Below are positions 31,665 through 43,104 of a DNA stretch of 64,000 nucleotides, in pieces (positions within the stretch are counted from its first letter, which is position 1; each line of letters starts with the position of its first letter). The notes below the pieces were generated by a model. The model was not told the origin of the DNA. It saw only the letters and a list, made by a program, of their open reading frames with translations, and searched no databases. Origin of the DNA: Diploptera punctata (lineage: Eukaryota > Arthropoda > Insecta > Blattodea > Blaberidae); NCBI GenBank assembly GCA_030220185.1, contig JASPKZ010001236.1:524171-588170 (forward strand), in the 5' to 3' direction. The position numbers and the translations under genes were made by a program.

Positions 31665-31884
31665 CTCATTCAAATCGGTCAAGTAGTTTCTGATTCCATA
31701 AAGGGCAGACAGACTCGCAGACGTTCATTTTTACACGCTTTATATTAGCTTGACCTGTATCTATCTATCTATCTATCTATGTAACTGAATCTTTCAACGC
31801 GTTTTTCACCCACTTAAAATAATTGGATCGACTTGAAATTTTGTATACATGTAAAGGACCCGTGACAATACAATAATTTCATAT

Positions 31885-32592
31885 TTATTATATCATCATC
31901 ATCATCCATGCAAGTATTAGGCCGTGTGACCTGTTACGGTCTCAAAGAGGAATTTTCCATCTAGCACTTTTTTGGACGTCCCAGCGATCTTTTGCCTTGG
32001 GGGCAGTAACGAAGCATGGCTTCTGAAGTTGTTCTGCTAGTTCTGTATATGGTGAAGAATGGGTTCTACATCCAACTCTTCCATAATTTCCTCATTTCTT
32101 TTATGGTCCCACTTTGTGTAGCCTGCTGTACGGCGCATAAATCGCATCTCATTTGCTGTTATTCGGCTTTCATCTCTTCTTCGTATTGTCCATGCTTCAC
32201 TACCATATCTTAATACTGGTCTTGCGAGAACCTTATAAATCCGTAATTTTGTGTTCTTCTGTACCAAAGATGGTTTCATTATACTGTTAATTATCTCCGT
32301 TGTTTTTGTAAAATTTGTGATTTTCTTCGATATATCAGCTTCATCTTGAAATTTTAAATTATAACCCAAATAATTAAATTCCTTTACTCGTTCTGAAATT
32401 TCATCATCCAAAACAATTTTGCTAGGTATAGGGCATTTCCCACAAAACGCCATCACTTTAGTTTTCTTTGTATTGATTTCCTTATTGCACCTTTTTGCAA
32501 TTATATTAAAATTGTGCATAGAATACTGTAAATCTGTTTCTGTTGGAGCTATTAATACCAAATCATCTGCAAAATTCATTTTTATATATAAC
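31885..32592 (-). mobile_element. LINE-gamma fragment with FADD motif
   Basis: From 32609 the minus strand encodes MNFADDLVLIAPTETDLQYS (reverse-transcriptase motif C, F/Y-x-DD), INTKKTKVMAF, KEFNYLGYNLKF, LARPVLRYGSEAWTIRRRDE and MRFMRRTAGYTKWDHKRN. The rest decays and the 3' end reaches the ATGATGATGATGATA run near 31890. There is one open stretch of 190 codons but no complete catalytic domain. Confidence 0.85.
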
Positions 32593-32830
32593 TGGTTAAT
32601 ACCCGGCATGCGCTGCTACGCCTAAATAAATTAAATGTCTTTTTATGTTTAGTTGAAGAAGTAAAAAGAAAAATAATTATAAATTTATATCGTAATTATT
32701 TTTTAATATCCTGTGCTAATTACCTTGCATTGCCCGGGAATCTACTTATCCCGAGCTTCTTGGCATAAATGAGCTGAAAGACAAAAAAATTGTTATTGAG
32801 AGTTATCCTGAACCGAAAGTGCGTTTTTCG
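32593..32830 (+). mobile_element. CGCR repeat, 5' part
   Basis: It opens TTAATACCCGGCATGCGCTG and continues with GCCCGGGAATCTACTTATCC and CTTCTTGGCATAAATGAGCT, shared with the inverted copy at 55990-56735. Confidence 0.7.
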
Positions 32831-33654
32831 GCTCATTACTGCAGCGTCGTTATCCTCCCTAGACTGTTATATTCATGAACTATGCCAATATTCCTTTCTC
32901 TTTGCATCTACCCCCACTCTCCCTCTTTACCTCTCCTGGTGCGCTGTTCCTACGGCGCATCTCCCCTCTACCTCGGAACCTTCAAATACGTTATGCACAG
33001 CGAGAACGTTATCATTCATTCATCATTCCATTCCGAGTTGGGATCGGAAATTTAAAATGGACAAGGTCGTCTGAAGCCGAGAGCGGCGCAGTTTTAAGTT
33101 GGTCCTGAAGACCAGGGAAGAAGCCACCCTGGCTTGGACGCTAGCATGAGTGTAGTGTGAGGTATGGTGTGGTTTTTTGTCTTGTATAAGTATCATCATT
33201 TATTTATTTATATTCTTTTCTTGAATGATCAAATGTTTATCTTGATTTTGTTTTTACTTCAGACTACTTGTTTACATTAAATATCATTTTTTATAGTTAA
33301 TGTTCAAACTGATTTATGTGCACGTAGCTGTTTGGTATAATCCTATAAGGAAACTTACTCACTTAGGAGATCATTTCCAACTCCCTTCATTTTTCCTGAT
33401 TGATAATCATAGTGAAAACAATTATTTTCAGTCACTCTGTGAGTTTGAGAACTATTATTGATTTATGTTAATACGCCTAGGAAAGAAAGATGAATCAATC
33501 CTTGCCTTCTATGGGCCGGGGGCAAGTAGTTTTGTGATTGATAACCTTGGTTGTAAGCAGATCTACGCAAATAGAAACAACAGAAACAAAAAACGATCCA
33601 GTACTAATGGTGGCGAGTAGTGAGGCAATCGCCTGCACAATCCGTAGAAGAATA
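32831..33654. other. Unassigned sequence
   Basis: No gene was recognised. Open frames near 32875-33100 have no known motif. A G+C-richer patch at 32930-33150 has CCTGAAGACCAGGGAAGAAG. Confidence 0.35.
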
Positions 33655-34090
33655 TCCGCCGTGCGCTGCTACGCTTGCTCGGGAATCTAGTCATCCCGAT
33701 CTTCTTACATCAATGAACTGAAATATAAAATTGGCTATGAGTTATCCGTAAAAGATAGACGTGCTGTCGCGGACATGTTTGTAGATTTTTTGGAGATATT
33801 CAATTCTGTATACATTAATTTGGTTCATATGTTATGGTTTAGGCAGCGTACGCCATTTAAGCGTCCAGAAATTCCGAAAACACATTTTTCACTACAAAGG
33901 GTGATTTTTAAGTGTGAAAGGGTTGAGTATTACAACTCTTATAGCCTAAAACCTTCCCAGGAAACTCATGAACATTTTGCAAAAAGCCCCATCACAATCG
34001 GATGAATGGTGTAGTAATGCATAAAGGACATACAGACAAACAGACGTACATTCGTTTTTATACAAAGATACGAGTACATAGATTTAGTGA
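33655..34090 (+). mobile_element. CGCR repeat, nearly full length short form
   Basis: CCGCCGTGCGCTGCTACGCT, GAATCTAGTCATCCCGATCT, GTAAAAGATAGACGTGCTGT, CACTACAAAGGGTGATTTTT, GCCCCATCACAATCGGATGA and CAGACGTACATTCGTTTTTA occur in order. This gives the best view of the family from head to RTE-like end. Confidence 0.75.
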
Positions 34091-34149
34091 TTTTTGCCAG
34101 AACGAAGACTTTATACAGGATATTCTACATTGCATATTTAAGGGTTAAG

Positions 34150-35046
34150 TTTCTCTGTTAAACAAGATGACAAATTATCTTCTTGGGAAAGGATCAACAC
34201 TGGAGTAAGACAGGGATGTGGACTTTCACAGGTGCTTTTCATTATATATATGAATAAATTAATAAACGAATGGAGGAAAACACGAGGATATATAGCTACC
34301 CATCAATAGGAACCTCAAACTCGATGCTATTCTTTTTGCAGACGATTTAGCTCTTCTGGCACTTTCCGAAAATGATTTGCAACGATCAATTTATAATTTA
34401 CAAAAAATAGGTGCCAAATTTAATACGGAAATATCAATTAACAAAACTAAAATTATGGCATTTCATGGGAAGGAACCTATACAAAGTAAAATCTGTCTCC
34501 TGAATAAAATGTTAGAGAGATCTAATCAATTTAAATATCTTGGATGTTATCTCCCTATCTAGGATGAAAAGGATATCCCTGAAAAAAAATACTAGTTATA
34601 ATAAAAGTTTGGGAATTATTAATCAAGTTATGAAACCATCCCTTGTACAAAAAACGCCAGATTACGTTTATATAAAACTTTGGCTAGACCAGTGTTGACC
34701 TATGGTAGCGAAGCATGGACACTAAAAAAACATGAAAGCAGAATAACGGCTTGTGAAATGAGATTCATGCGCAGAACAGCGGGTTACACCAGATGGGATC
34801 GGAAAAGGAACACCGATATCTTAAAAGAATTGAAGGCTACACCAATTTTGGAATATATTAAAACAGTACCAACTAAATTGGAAACACTATCTAGAAAGAA
34901 TGAGTTCAAATCGGATCCTCAAAGCTGTTTATAATTATATACCAAGAGGAAGAAGATCACTGGGCCGTTCTATGAAACGCTGGAGGGAAAATTTTCTATA
35001 GGATCGTAACAGGCCTTGGCTAATACTTGGAAGGAAGAAGAAGAAG
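34150..35046 (+). mobile_element. LINE-gamma fragment with complete 3' end
   Basis: It encodes TGVRQGCGLS (reverse-transcriptase motif B), then LDAILFADDLALLALSENDL (motif C, FADD), INKTKIMAFHGKEPIQSK, FKYLGCYLPI, LARPVLTYGSEAWTLKKHES and MRFMRRTAGYTRWDRKRN, with at least three frameshifts. It closes GCTGGAGGGAAAATTTTCTA, TAGGATCGTAACAGGCCTTG and (GAA)n, the end shared with SINE-H. Confidence 0.85.
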
Positions 35047-35415
35047 GGTTAAGTTATAAATTATTGTTGTTGCGTAAGTTAGAAATCGGGTTGAAAAGAT
35101 CAGATTAATTTCGGACGCAATAATGCATTTGATTTAACCTTGACAAAGACAACACCTGTTCCTGTAGGAAGAAAACAGGTTGTTGGTCGTATTCATGAGG
35201 CGAGGGCGGCCGGTAAGACCTCCACTTTGCATTACGTAATGAAAAACAACAAACTCCTACTTGTACATTCCGGCCGTGACAACAATACCAGCATCTTGAT
35301 GACCACATTATTCTGCTCACCTCACAGTCCGTAGTGGTAACAAAAGGGGGAAAAAAATCACGATTTATTTTTATTTAAAGCGAAATCACTGTATTTCATA
35401 TTATAAAAGGAAGTA
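35047..35415. other. Unassigned sequence
   Basis: No gene or classified repeat was seen. Confidence 0.35.
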
Positions 35416-36728
35416 CAATAAAACCTGTTTAATCCGGAACGTGAATAATGCGGAAATCTTTACAATATGATCAAATGTATTGGTCACCGGTAAATAATAG
35501 TGTATTTATTTTGTATAAAACGGAATATGTCCAACGCGGAAACGGAAGGATATTTCTACACAATTCATAAAAAACAATTTATAAAACGGAAAGACAGAGA
35601 AATAAATTAGTTTCCGATTGAGGGTCTTTCCACTTTTCAGCGGTTGCCCTTTTACCTGCCGGCTGCTGGCCCTTCACATCCACATGTGTCAATCACAGAG
35701 GTAGATGATCAACAGCCAGTGTAGGGGTGACATGTGGTTAGCATGTCGAGTCCCCCAGCCGTTATAGCTGGTTCCTCAACCTGGAGCCGCTACTTATTGT
35801 AGCTACCCAATTGCCTCACGATGCTGGGTGGGCACCGGTCCCATACTGGCCGAAATACCATGAGAAAATTTCTTCCCCCATGGAGACTCGAACCAGCGCA
35901 AGTCCCGTAGCTCTGCGCCAGGGCTTCCTACCTTAACCACTCGGCTACGGCGCGGGACAATTAGTTTCCACTTCATTAAATTCCCGTTGGCAAAAAAAAA
36001 AAAAAAAAAAAAAAAGGAATGATTCCTCCCGCCGGGTGATGTAAGACATTCTACCTGTACCTGAAATTTTATTTCGGCCTCACTGCACACCCGTTATGCG
36101 AAACACAGATACCTGTCATACAAATAACCGTTGCACTGTAAAATCTTAAATTAGTTTAAGTTCTGAGACAGATCTTTCACAGGTAGCGTTTCTGAATTTA
36201 CGGAATAAAAATGGCTAAAACGTATGTATCATTGTCATTAAACGGAAAAAGTGAAAGTGATTGAAGATAAATCTCCAAATTTCCGGACCGATGTTCCAAA
36301 GTCAAGCTCTAGCTGTTGCTAAATCCATAGGGAATAACGATTTCAAGGCATCTTTAGGTTGACTGGACTTAATGTAGTGTGGAATTAAATTTGCGGGGAA
36401 TCAAAGGATGTGGACGAAAGGATAGTTAGTGAGCGTAAACCGAAACTGCATACTTTAGTTTCAGGATTCGCGCCTAAGAGTTATTTTTAACGCAAACGAA
36501 ATGGGACTGTTTTTGGCTCGTTACCGTCGAAGTCGCTCATACATACTATATCCCACTTTTCAAAGGCAGCGGAACTACAGTTAGTAAAAGGTATGTAAAG
36601 AGGACATATACCGGTACGGTATTCTATAATCTAAGATTACTGATAAGTTTGTTTTTTATAATGCGGAATTTTGTCTAATGTGGAAAAAAATTGGTCCCTT
36701 GCGATTCCGCTTTGAGCAAGTTTTACTG
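35416..36728 (+). mobile_element. Tigger/pogo DNA transposon relic
   Basis: The terminal inverted repeats (CAATAAAACCTGTTTAATCCG and, inverted, CAGTAAAACTTGCTCAAAGCG) are flanked by TA. Degraded transposase codons follow: NDFKASLG-stop-LD (the KASxGWLxRF block of the CENP-B-type DNA-binding domain, about 36325-36370) and VIFNANEMGLFLARY (the FNADETGLFW block with the first catalytic Asp changed, near 36485-36525). Many stops are present. A SINE-B interrupts it. Confidence 0.75.
35616..35958 (-). mobile_element. SINE-B, full length with TSD
   Basis: This inverted full-length SINE-B has the 11-bp TSD AATTAGTTTCC (35605-35615 and 35959-35969). The head ends at CGCCGTAGCCGAGTGGTTAA on the minus strand. 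Confidence 0.95.
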
Positions 36729-36845
36729 TGCGAATATTAACAAGACATAAATGAATGCCTCTCCATCACTGCATGGTACTTCATGATGAATGATTCAGAG
36801 CCAAGGCAGTTTTTTTTTTTCGCATTCATTAAAATCAACTAATTC

Positions 36846-37392
36846 GTTTACTTACTCACTGGCACTATCGAACCCGTAGGCTCATGGCCGCGCGGACATA
36901 AGCTCTCCATACATCCCTATCCTGATGATTTCCAATCATTCCCTGTATAATCTACTTCCCTCAAATCATAGTCAGTGTTGTTCTCCCACCTCATTCTTAG
37001 TCTACTAACTGGGTGTTTTCCCCTTGGCTTTCCTACAAGAAGCTTCCATGCAAGTATTCCATTCCCCATACGTGCCACATGTCCTGCCCATCGCAGACTA
37101 CGGGATTTAACTGTTCTTATTATATCTGGCTTCCTATAAAGACCATGTAGTTCATTGTTAAGTAGTCTTCTCCATTCACCTGTCTGTTCATCTCTCTTTG
37201 GTCCAAAAATTTTCCTAAGAACTTTATTCTCAAAAACTCGTAATCTCATTTCCTCCCTTAAAGTAAGAGTCCATGTTTCGTACCGATGTAATGTAACTGG
37301 TAGAATAATAGTTTTATATATTTTCAGTTTAACGTTTTTTGAAAGGAGTTGCGACATCAAGAGTCTCTGCAATGCATAATAGCACGCATTTC
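36846..37392 (-). mobile_element. LINE-alpha 3' fragment
   Basis: A 151-codon frame (37372-36917) encodes LLSKNVKLKIYKTIILPVTL, RVFENKVLRKIFGPKRDEQT and SLRWAGHVARMGNGILAWKL, followed, past a small deletion, by RAAMSLRV and the AGTGAGTAAGTAAACG tail. It is 5' truncated at the codons for YYALQRLLMSQ. Confidence 0.9.
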
Positions 37393-37679
37393 CAGAGCTA
37401 ATTCGTTTATGATAAAATAATCTTTATGTAATTGTAATGTTATTGCTATTTTGTTGTTTATTTTTCTTTACACTAGTACCAATTATTACTTTATTGTAAC
37501 GGACTGTCAACAGCACGTACGGCTGACTGCCCGTGCGACCCATATTTGTAAATAATATTGTAAATATCTTACTTTTTGTCTAATAAAGTCCTACTACTAC
37601 TAGTACTACTAAAAAATAAATTCTCAAAAAATGTGTTTTTCATGCTATTAAACAAACTTAAATAAATTTATACCAACTT
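37393..37679. other. Unassigned sequence
   Basis: There is no gene. A tract near 37500-37610 (GTGCGACCCATATTTGTAAA and CTACTACTACTAGTACTAC) looks like a repeat tail. Confidence 0.35.
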
Positions 37680-38240
37680 CTTCTACGTCATGGAGTTAGG
37701 CCATAGACTTGTTTCCACATCAAGAGACTGTATCCCGCCATCTAGATACGGGGCACCCAACGTTTCTTGTTGCTTTGGGTTGGTAAGAGCGTTAATCTGC
37801 TGTTATCCAAAGATCCTTCTAAGGCCTATATAGGGGTCACTTTATCTTTGGTTTTTAATATCAAATTTATAAAAAAAAATTCAGATTTGTTTGGAGATCC
37901 AGCCTAGTAAGCACCAACATTGACCATGATAAAAATTATATAGGCTATAACGAATTTAAACTTACTTTTTTTTACTTGATTGCTATATTCCGCGTTTGGT
38001 TCAGAAAAAAAACATTAAAAATTGCAGCCTTTAAACAATCGGCACGAGATTTTAGGCTTCTGTGATGTCCTTCATCTATCTTCTTCTTCTTCCTTTCACT
38101 GTACGGTTTTCTAAGAACCTAGGCCTCCTTCATAAAATCTGCCCATTCTTCTCTGTATCTAACTTTCTGTCTACATTCTTTAACCTTCAATTGTCTCAAG
38201 TCTCCCTCAACCTTATGATTCCAGCTCTATTCACACTAAG
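37680..38240 (-). mobile_element. LINE 3'-end scraps
   Basis: On the minus strand, 38230-38060 encodes VRYREEWADFMKEA and VLRKPYSERKKKK, a LINE C-terminus. 37850-37680 ends GGCCTAACTCCATGACGTAG then AAGAAG, the gamma-group tail. AT-rich filler separates them. Confidence 0.5.
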
Positions 38241-38304
38241 AACATTCCATGTAGCAAGAAACACATATTGTACCTTATGACTAGTGTCCAGATTTTTATG
38301 TAAT

Positions 38305-39160
38305 CTTATGTATAAAAATTAATGTTTGTTTGTTTGTTCGTACTTTATGCGCGGCCATACCGTTGATCCAATTGTCATGGTTTTTTTGCAAAATGTTCAT
38401 GAGATTCCCGGATTGAACATAGGCTATAAGAGAGTTGTGACACTCAACTCCTACACCCTTAAAAATCGTCTTTTGTAGTGGAAAACGTGAAAAAAGTAGC
38501 TTTTTTGACTCTTAAATGGCTTACGCTGCCTAAACCATCAGACATACACAAAATTAATGTACACAAAATTGAATATCTCAAAATGCTCTACAAAAAAGTC
38601 CGCGACAGCATATGTTTATCTCTTACGGATAACTCACAATAACCATTTTTGTCTTTCATTGACACCAAGAGAATAATGCCCATTCGTGTGAACTTTTCAT
38701 GTTTATTATTTATACCAAGATACCCGCGCCGTAGCCGAGTGGTTAAGGCAACAAGTCTTGGCTCAGAACTGCGGTACTTACGTTGGTTCGAGTCTCCATG
38801 GGGGAAAATTTTTTTCTCGTGGAATTTCGGCCAGTATGGGACCGATGCACAGTGGGCAAAAAATGAAATCTAGCTGAAAAAGTACTATTTTCACTCACCG
38901 TCATGAATTTATCTTTTTTTTTTCACTCTAATACAATTGTTATATTACGGTTCTTAACTTCTTAACTTCTGCAAAGGAGGGTACAATTCTAATGTGAAAA
39001 AAGTAGCTCTTTGGACGCTTATATGGCTTACGCGGCCTAAACCATAAGAAATACACAAAATTAATGAACACAGAATTGAACACGGCTAGTGGTAAAGACA
39101 CATTAACATTTATTTAGGAGTAGCAGCGCACGCCGGGTTTTAGCTAGTACAATATAAGAT
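38305..39160 (-). mobile_element. CGCR repeat, inverted, interrupted
   Basis: 38305-38640 (CATACCGTTGATCCAATTGT, TTGCAAAATGTTCATGAG, GCTCTACAAAAAAGTCCGCG) and 39000-39160 (GGCTTACGCGGCCTAAACC, TAGCAGCGCACGCCGGGTTT) are inverted CGCR segments. Between them lies a SINE-B head. Confidence 0.7.
38726..38862 (+). mobile_element. SINE-B, 5' part
   Basis: CGCGCCGTAGCCGAGTGGTT and box B GGTTCGAGTCTCC are followed by CCAGTATGGGACCGATGC. The element stops after about 135 bp. Confidence 0.85.
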
Positions 39161-39711
39161 TGCAATACAGATACAGTCTTATTAATAAAAATCTCATATA
39201 CAGGCTTTCATCAGTTGTTTAATTATACAATATATAAGCCTTATGTAGATCATGTATAATTTCCTTACTAATAAACGTTGTGCCGGAGCTATATAACAAA
39301 ACAACGGTTATACACAGTACGTCACATATTCATCATAATGACGTCAGAACAATATTACGCGCAGTTTGTAACAGAAATAAAACAACATGAACTAGTGATT
39401 AATTGTGAAAGAAATGAATATGGATAAGAGTTAATAGAGATTCCCTAATTGGGAGGTACGGAAAAAATAAGTGTGTTTTAATTTATATACATTTTCCTTT
39501 ATGCTATGTCAAATATATCGTAGAATTGGTTTCACAGATAATGTGCTGCCATCTAACGACAAGAATTTCGAACAATTCTTGGAAACTAATAAAAGTTTTT
39601 CCCATTACTTATGAATTATGTGCAGTGTTTTAAGATGCGTTAGAAAACGTTTAAAATAGTAGAAAATGTTACCGACAACAGAATATCGCTTTAAGCGAAA
39701 AAAAAGCCATT
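39161..39711. other. Unassigned AT-rich sequence
   Basis: No gene or classified repeat was seen. Confidence 0.35.
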
Positions 39712-39785
39712 GTAGTTTGATCGGGAATCGAACCTATGACCTCACGGACCGTAGTCAGAAGCTCTAACCACAAGACTATCAAGTG
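39712..39785 (-). repeat. tRNA-like sequence (pseudogene or SINE head)
   Basis: The minus strand reads TTGATAGTCTTGTGGTTAGA (box A-like) and ends AGGTTCGATTCCCGATCAA (box B, acceptor TTGAT/ATCAA). The T-stem is mismatched, so a functional tRNA is doubtful. Confidence 0.4.
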
Positions 39786-40700
39786 ATGTGCTGCAATAAT
39801 AGTACCTCTATAATTAAATACATTTTTATATCGGTGTGTGTGTTATGTATTAAAGATGCAAGAAAATTTTCTTAAAATATTATGAAACATTTAAACCACA
39901 TTCAGGTTAAATCTTGTCTACAGCAATTATTGTAGAACATATTCTTTTGTGAATCAATGTTCAATTTAAAAAAAAATATATATTAGGCCTAATCGAGAAT
40001 GAGTGTAACGTAATGCATTTTATGATGCCATTATTTTCCTACCCAGAGCTTTATTAATATTATTTATGCCCTGTGCATCCATCAAGCAGTCTGCATTTTG
40101 GGTTAAATTTAAGGAAACTTTCATCAATATCATAAGAAAACAATCAGTTGATCTTGAAGTCCGACATTTTGTCTAGTTATACAATACTTAACAAGGCTGG
40201 AGGCATGTATAACGATTCCCATGTAAAGTTGTACACCTCTTATACACTGAACAGCTAATACAGTGTTTATTAGTAAGAATTTTCAACTGAGATGTGTATA
40301 AATCTTGTATAAAAGTTATACATGGATTATTAGTAAGAGGGATAGTATATATTATTCAACTGTTTGTGTGTGAAACCAAAATAAAAGAATCGTAAGTCTA
40401 ACTTCTCATTATACTGTGTTGCAATCTTACATTTTAGTAGATAAACATCCGGACTCTATTTATGACGTTTGCTAGGTCGTTTTTCCAACATATTAGTCGA
40501 CAGTTGCCTTGAGGTTTCTGAACAATTTTATTTTTACAGAATAGGGTTGTTAACCCTGTGCTCAACTACCCAGAAATCCTGAGGGGACGATGTTTTCTTT
40601 CTGGATTTTCTCCCCTAATTGCTTTCCGCTCTTAAAGTTATCCTCATCAAAACAAAACCATGTCACCTGCTCGATTTTCATTAGTTATGGATACCGTCAT
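39786..40700. other. Unassigned sequence
   Basis: I see no gene or recognised repeat in this AT-rich stretch. Confidence 0.35.
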
Positions 40701-41091
40701 CGGCCGCGGTGGACTAGTGGTTATGCTCCTTGCCTCTGGTCCCGAGGGTCGCGGGTTCAAACCCGGCCGGGGTCGATGGATTTTTTAGGATGGAAAAATC
40801 CAAGGAGCAAGTCCTGCCGTGGGTCCCGAGTCTGAAGATTTTCAGGCTCGTAAAAAATCCATAAGCCTGAATGAAAAGGCCTCTAAGAAAAATTTACCGA
40901 ATTTTCCCGTCCTAGTACTACCTTGGTTTCATAGATGTCAGTATGAGGCGGAACGCTGACCACGGACCACTCAAATGACATCTATACGAAAACAAGTGTA
41001 ACTAAATTAGTATGGTTCAAATTCTTCCCTGTAGGGGGAGAGCGCCTAAATCTCTGTTAAGGGAAACATGGGCTTATAAGATTATAAGAAG
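40701..41091 (+). mobile_element. SINE-C with TSD
   Basis: Head CGGCCGCGGTGGACTAGTGG, box B GGTTCAAACCCGG, and a body with a ~20-bp gap after CAAGTCCT. The TSD ATGGATACCGTCAT is perfect (40687-40700 and 41092-41105). Confidence 0.95.
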
Positions 41092-41105
41092 ATGGATACC
41101 GTCAT

Positions 41106-41840
41106 ACGATGTAGAAGCAATAAGTACGCGAAAAATTAGTATCCTTCATTAAATTAAAAAAATGTCCTCTGAATATACTTATTATTCGTGAATGAAAACA
41201 ATATTCAAAACATAAAAAAATATACGTAAAGATACACATAATCAATAATTACAACTTAAGATAGTTTGTTACATATGAATGATGCATTTGAGTCATGCTT
41301 CAGTCTATTCTGATGCAACAGAATTGCTGAAGGTATCGGGTCTTCTGTTGCTGTATCGCCATCTAAATTTTTAAAACAAAAGTTTGGCAAACCTTTGACT
41401 AGTGATCAAAAAACAGTTACGATATATTAAATGTATTACACAAGTTCAGTGAAAAATCTCACCAGCTTTCTTGTAATCTACCCGATTCAACGATCACATG
41501 TCTTATATACTTCACACGTGCTCCCTGTCAATGTGACAGTATTTATGGCGCGAATGGCGGAAGGATACAATTTGCGTTTGTTTATGTTACGAACACTCTA
41601 AGAGCGGATAAGGTATAGCTGACGGGTCCAATTTATGCGTGCCTTCTTCTATGTACAATGGCGTAACAGCCCAATGTTGGACTTTATCTTCACCTTTGTT
41701 AGGAGGTACTAGATCAAGTTAATTTAGTTACTCTTGTTTCCCTACAGTTTTCATAAAAGAGAGGAAGTAAGAATACAATTTTTGTCATGTTACACTTCAG
41801 AACCGAAGATATTATGTCGCTCCATCCAATTTAGCAGTGT
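41106..41840. other. Unassigned sequence
   Basis: No gene or classified repeat was seen. Confidence 0.35.
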
Positions 41841-41846
41841 ATGCAA

Positions 41847-41847
<1 letters not shown>

Positions 41848-41890
<43 letters not shown>
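41848..41890. repeat. (TA)n microsatellite
   Basis: This is an AT dinucleotide run of about 21 units just before SINE-E copy 1. Confidence 0.95.
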
Positions 41891-41892
<2 letters not shown>

Positions 41893-41995
41893 AATTGGAT
41901 TCGCCTGGTGGTGTAATGGATATCACACTGAGGTACAGACTCAGATCCGGGTTCGAATCCCGTCCAGGCATTTATTTTTCTTATCATACCATATT
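41891..41995 (+). mobile_element. SINE-E copy 1 (tRNA-like)
   Basis: The tRNA-like unit GCCTGGTGGTGTAATGGATA to CCCGTCCAGGC folds as a cloverleaf: a 6-bp acceptor stem (GCCTGG/CCAGGC), a perfect anticodon stem (CTGAG/CTCAG, 7-nt loop with ACA in anticodon position) and a CGGG/CCCG T-stem. The 3' extension ATTTATTTTTCTTATCATAC is the same in copy 2, which points to a SINE rather than a tRNA gene. Confidence 0.65.
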
Positions 41996-42182
41996 AAGCT
42001 TGCATTGCTCAATGTTAAACATTTAATTATAACATCGATAAAGGTCACTGCTATAAAGTAAAAATGTTCTCTTTAATTTGCTTACTTGTTATAGTCAGCT
42101 ACTAGATGGCAGTGAAGACCGAGTTCTCGCGACATCTAGTAATAATGGAGAATACAATACATATATAAGAAAAATAAGTGTT

Positions 42183-42290
42183 TGAATTGGATTCGCCTGG
42201 TGGTGTAATGGATATCACACTGAGGTACAGACTCAGAGATCCGGGTTCGAATCCCGTACAGGCATTTATTTTTCTTATCATACCATATAT
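42183..42290 (+). mobile_element. SINE-E copy 2 (tRNA-like)
   Basis: It is the same unit as 41891-41995, including the leader TTGAATTGGATTC and the 3' extension. Two extra bases (AG) after the anticodon stem and a changed acceptor base (ACAGGC) break the fold. It runs into a (TA)n tail at 42287-42312. Confidence 0.65.
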
Positions 42291-42312
42291 ATATATATAT
42301 ATATATATATAA

Positions 42313-42613
42313 TCTTGACATAAATTTGAAGTTAATTTCAGGTGAAAGAATTTTGCATGGCTGTCACGATTTCCTTTAACAGCATGAGCTCTACTAATGT
42401 TTATAGTTCACTGCTGAAACTTTACCAAAATCAACAGCCATAAAGTGTTGAGACTTAAATAAAGATCTGCTAACGCGCTTTTAAAGTGAAATTATAATCC
42501 AAACAGGCTTTTTTAAATTTAATTTATATTATGGAATTTGATAAGTAATGGCAGCACTGTTGTAAATCAGCGATCCTAGTGGTGACCATTGTAATCTTGT
42601 AGTATGTTGTTGA
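42313..42613. other. Unassigned sequence
   Basis: No gene was recognised. Confidence 0.35.
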
Positions 42614-42836
42614 GCAGTATACTTACTTACTTACTTACTCACTGGCACTATCGAACCCATAGGTTCATGGCCGCGCGGACATAAGCTCTCCACATATCCC
42701 TATCCTGAGCTACCCCAGTTGAACCCATGTCCGCATTTCTTGACGGTTGCATTTTACGATGAAAGATCGTCACTCTTTCGACCAAGGTACTTTTTTCATC
42801 TGGCTTATCACCTTCGATCAGTCCGGCATGGGTATT
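42614..42836 (-). mobile_element. LINE-alpha mini-derivative (leader joined to 3' end)
   Basis: The minus strand reads a piece of the LINE-alpha leader (CCGGACTGATCGAAGGTGAT ... CATGGGTTCAACTGGGG) and then, with no coding body, TAGCTCAGGATAGGGATATG and the last codons with the (AAGT)n tail. The 3' breakpoint is the same as in the derivative at 13453-14300. Confidence 0.85.
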
Positions 42837-43104
42837 GCAAAATAATATAATAGCCTGACTAGATTATGTGCCATATTTTTTAAAAGATTCACAATAAATA
42901 TTGTCAAAAATGGATACTACTTACTTGTGATAGAAGAAAGCAAATCAGTATTTATTTAATTTCCAGAAAGAAAGAAATTAAGAATGTCTCAAATTTATGC
43001 ATCTTTTAATGTTGCAAACTATCCCATCAATATGGTATGTTAAATGTAGAATTATTTTTATATAATCTTTCAAATATTAAGTTTGTTTAATATAAAGATC
43101 TTAC

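Larger units (their letters stand above)
30880..31760 (+). mobile_element. CGCR repeat, 3' part, split by two SINEs
   Basis: GAGTTATCCGTAAAAGTTAG, GTACATTAATTTG and TTTTAGTGCACCGATGCAC precede the first SINE. AAATCGGTCAAGTAGTTTCT, GACAGACTCGCAGACG and TTTATATTAG, the classic RTE-type 3' end, follow the second. A (TATC)n tail is at 31755-31780. Confidence 0.7.

Noticed and set aside
32875..33108. Small host gene in overlapping frames
   Set aside because: There are no motif, splice sites or start context, and two frames are open equally by chance of composition.
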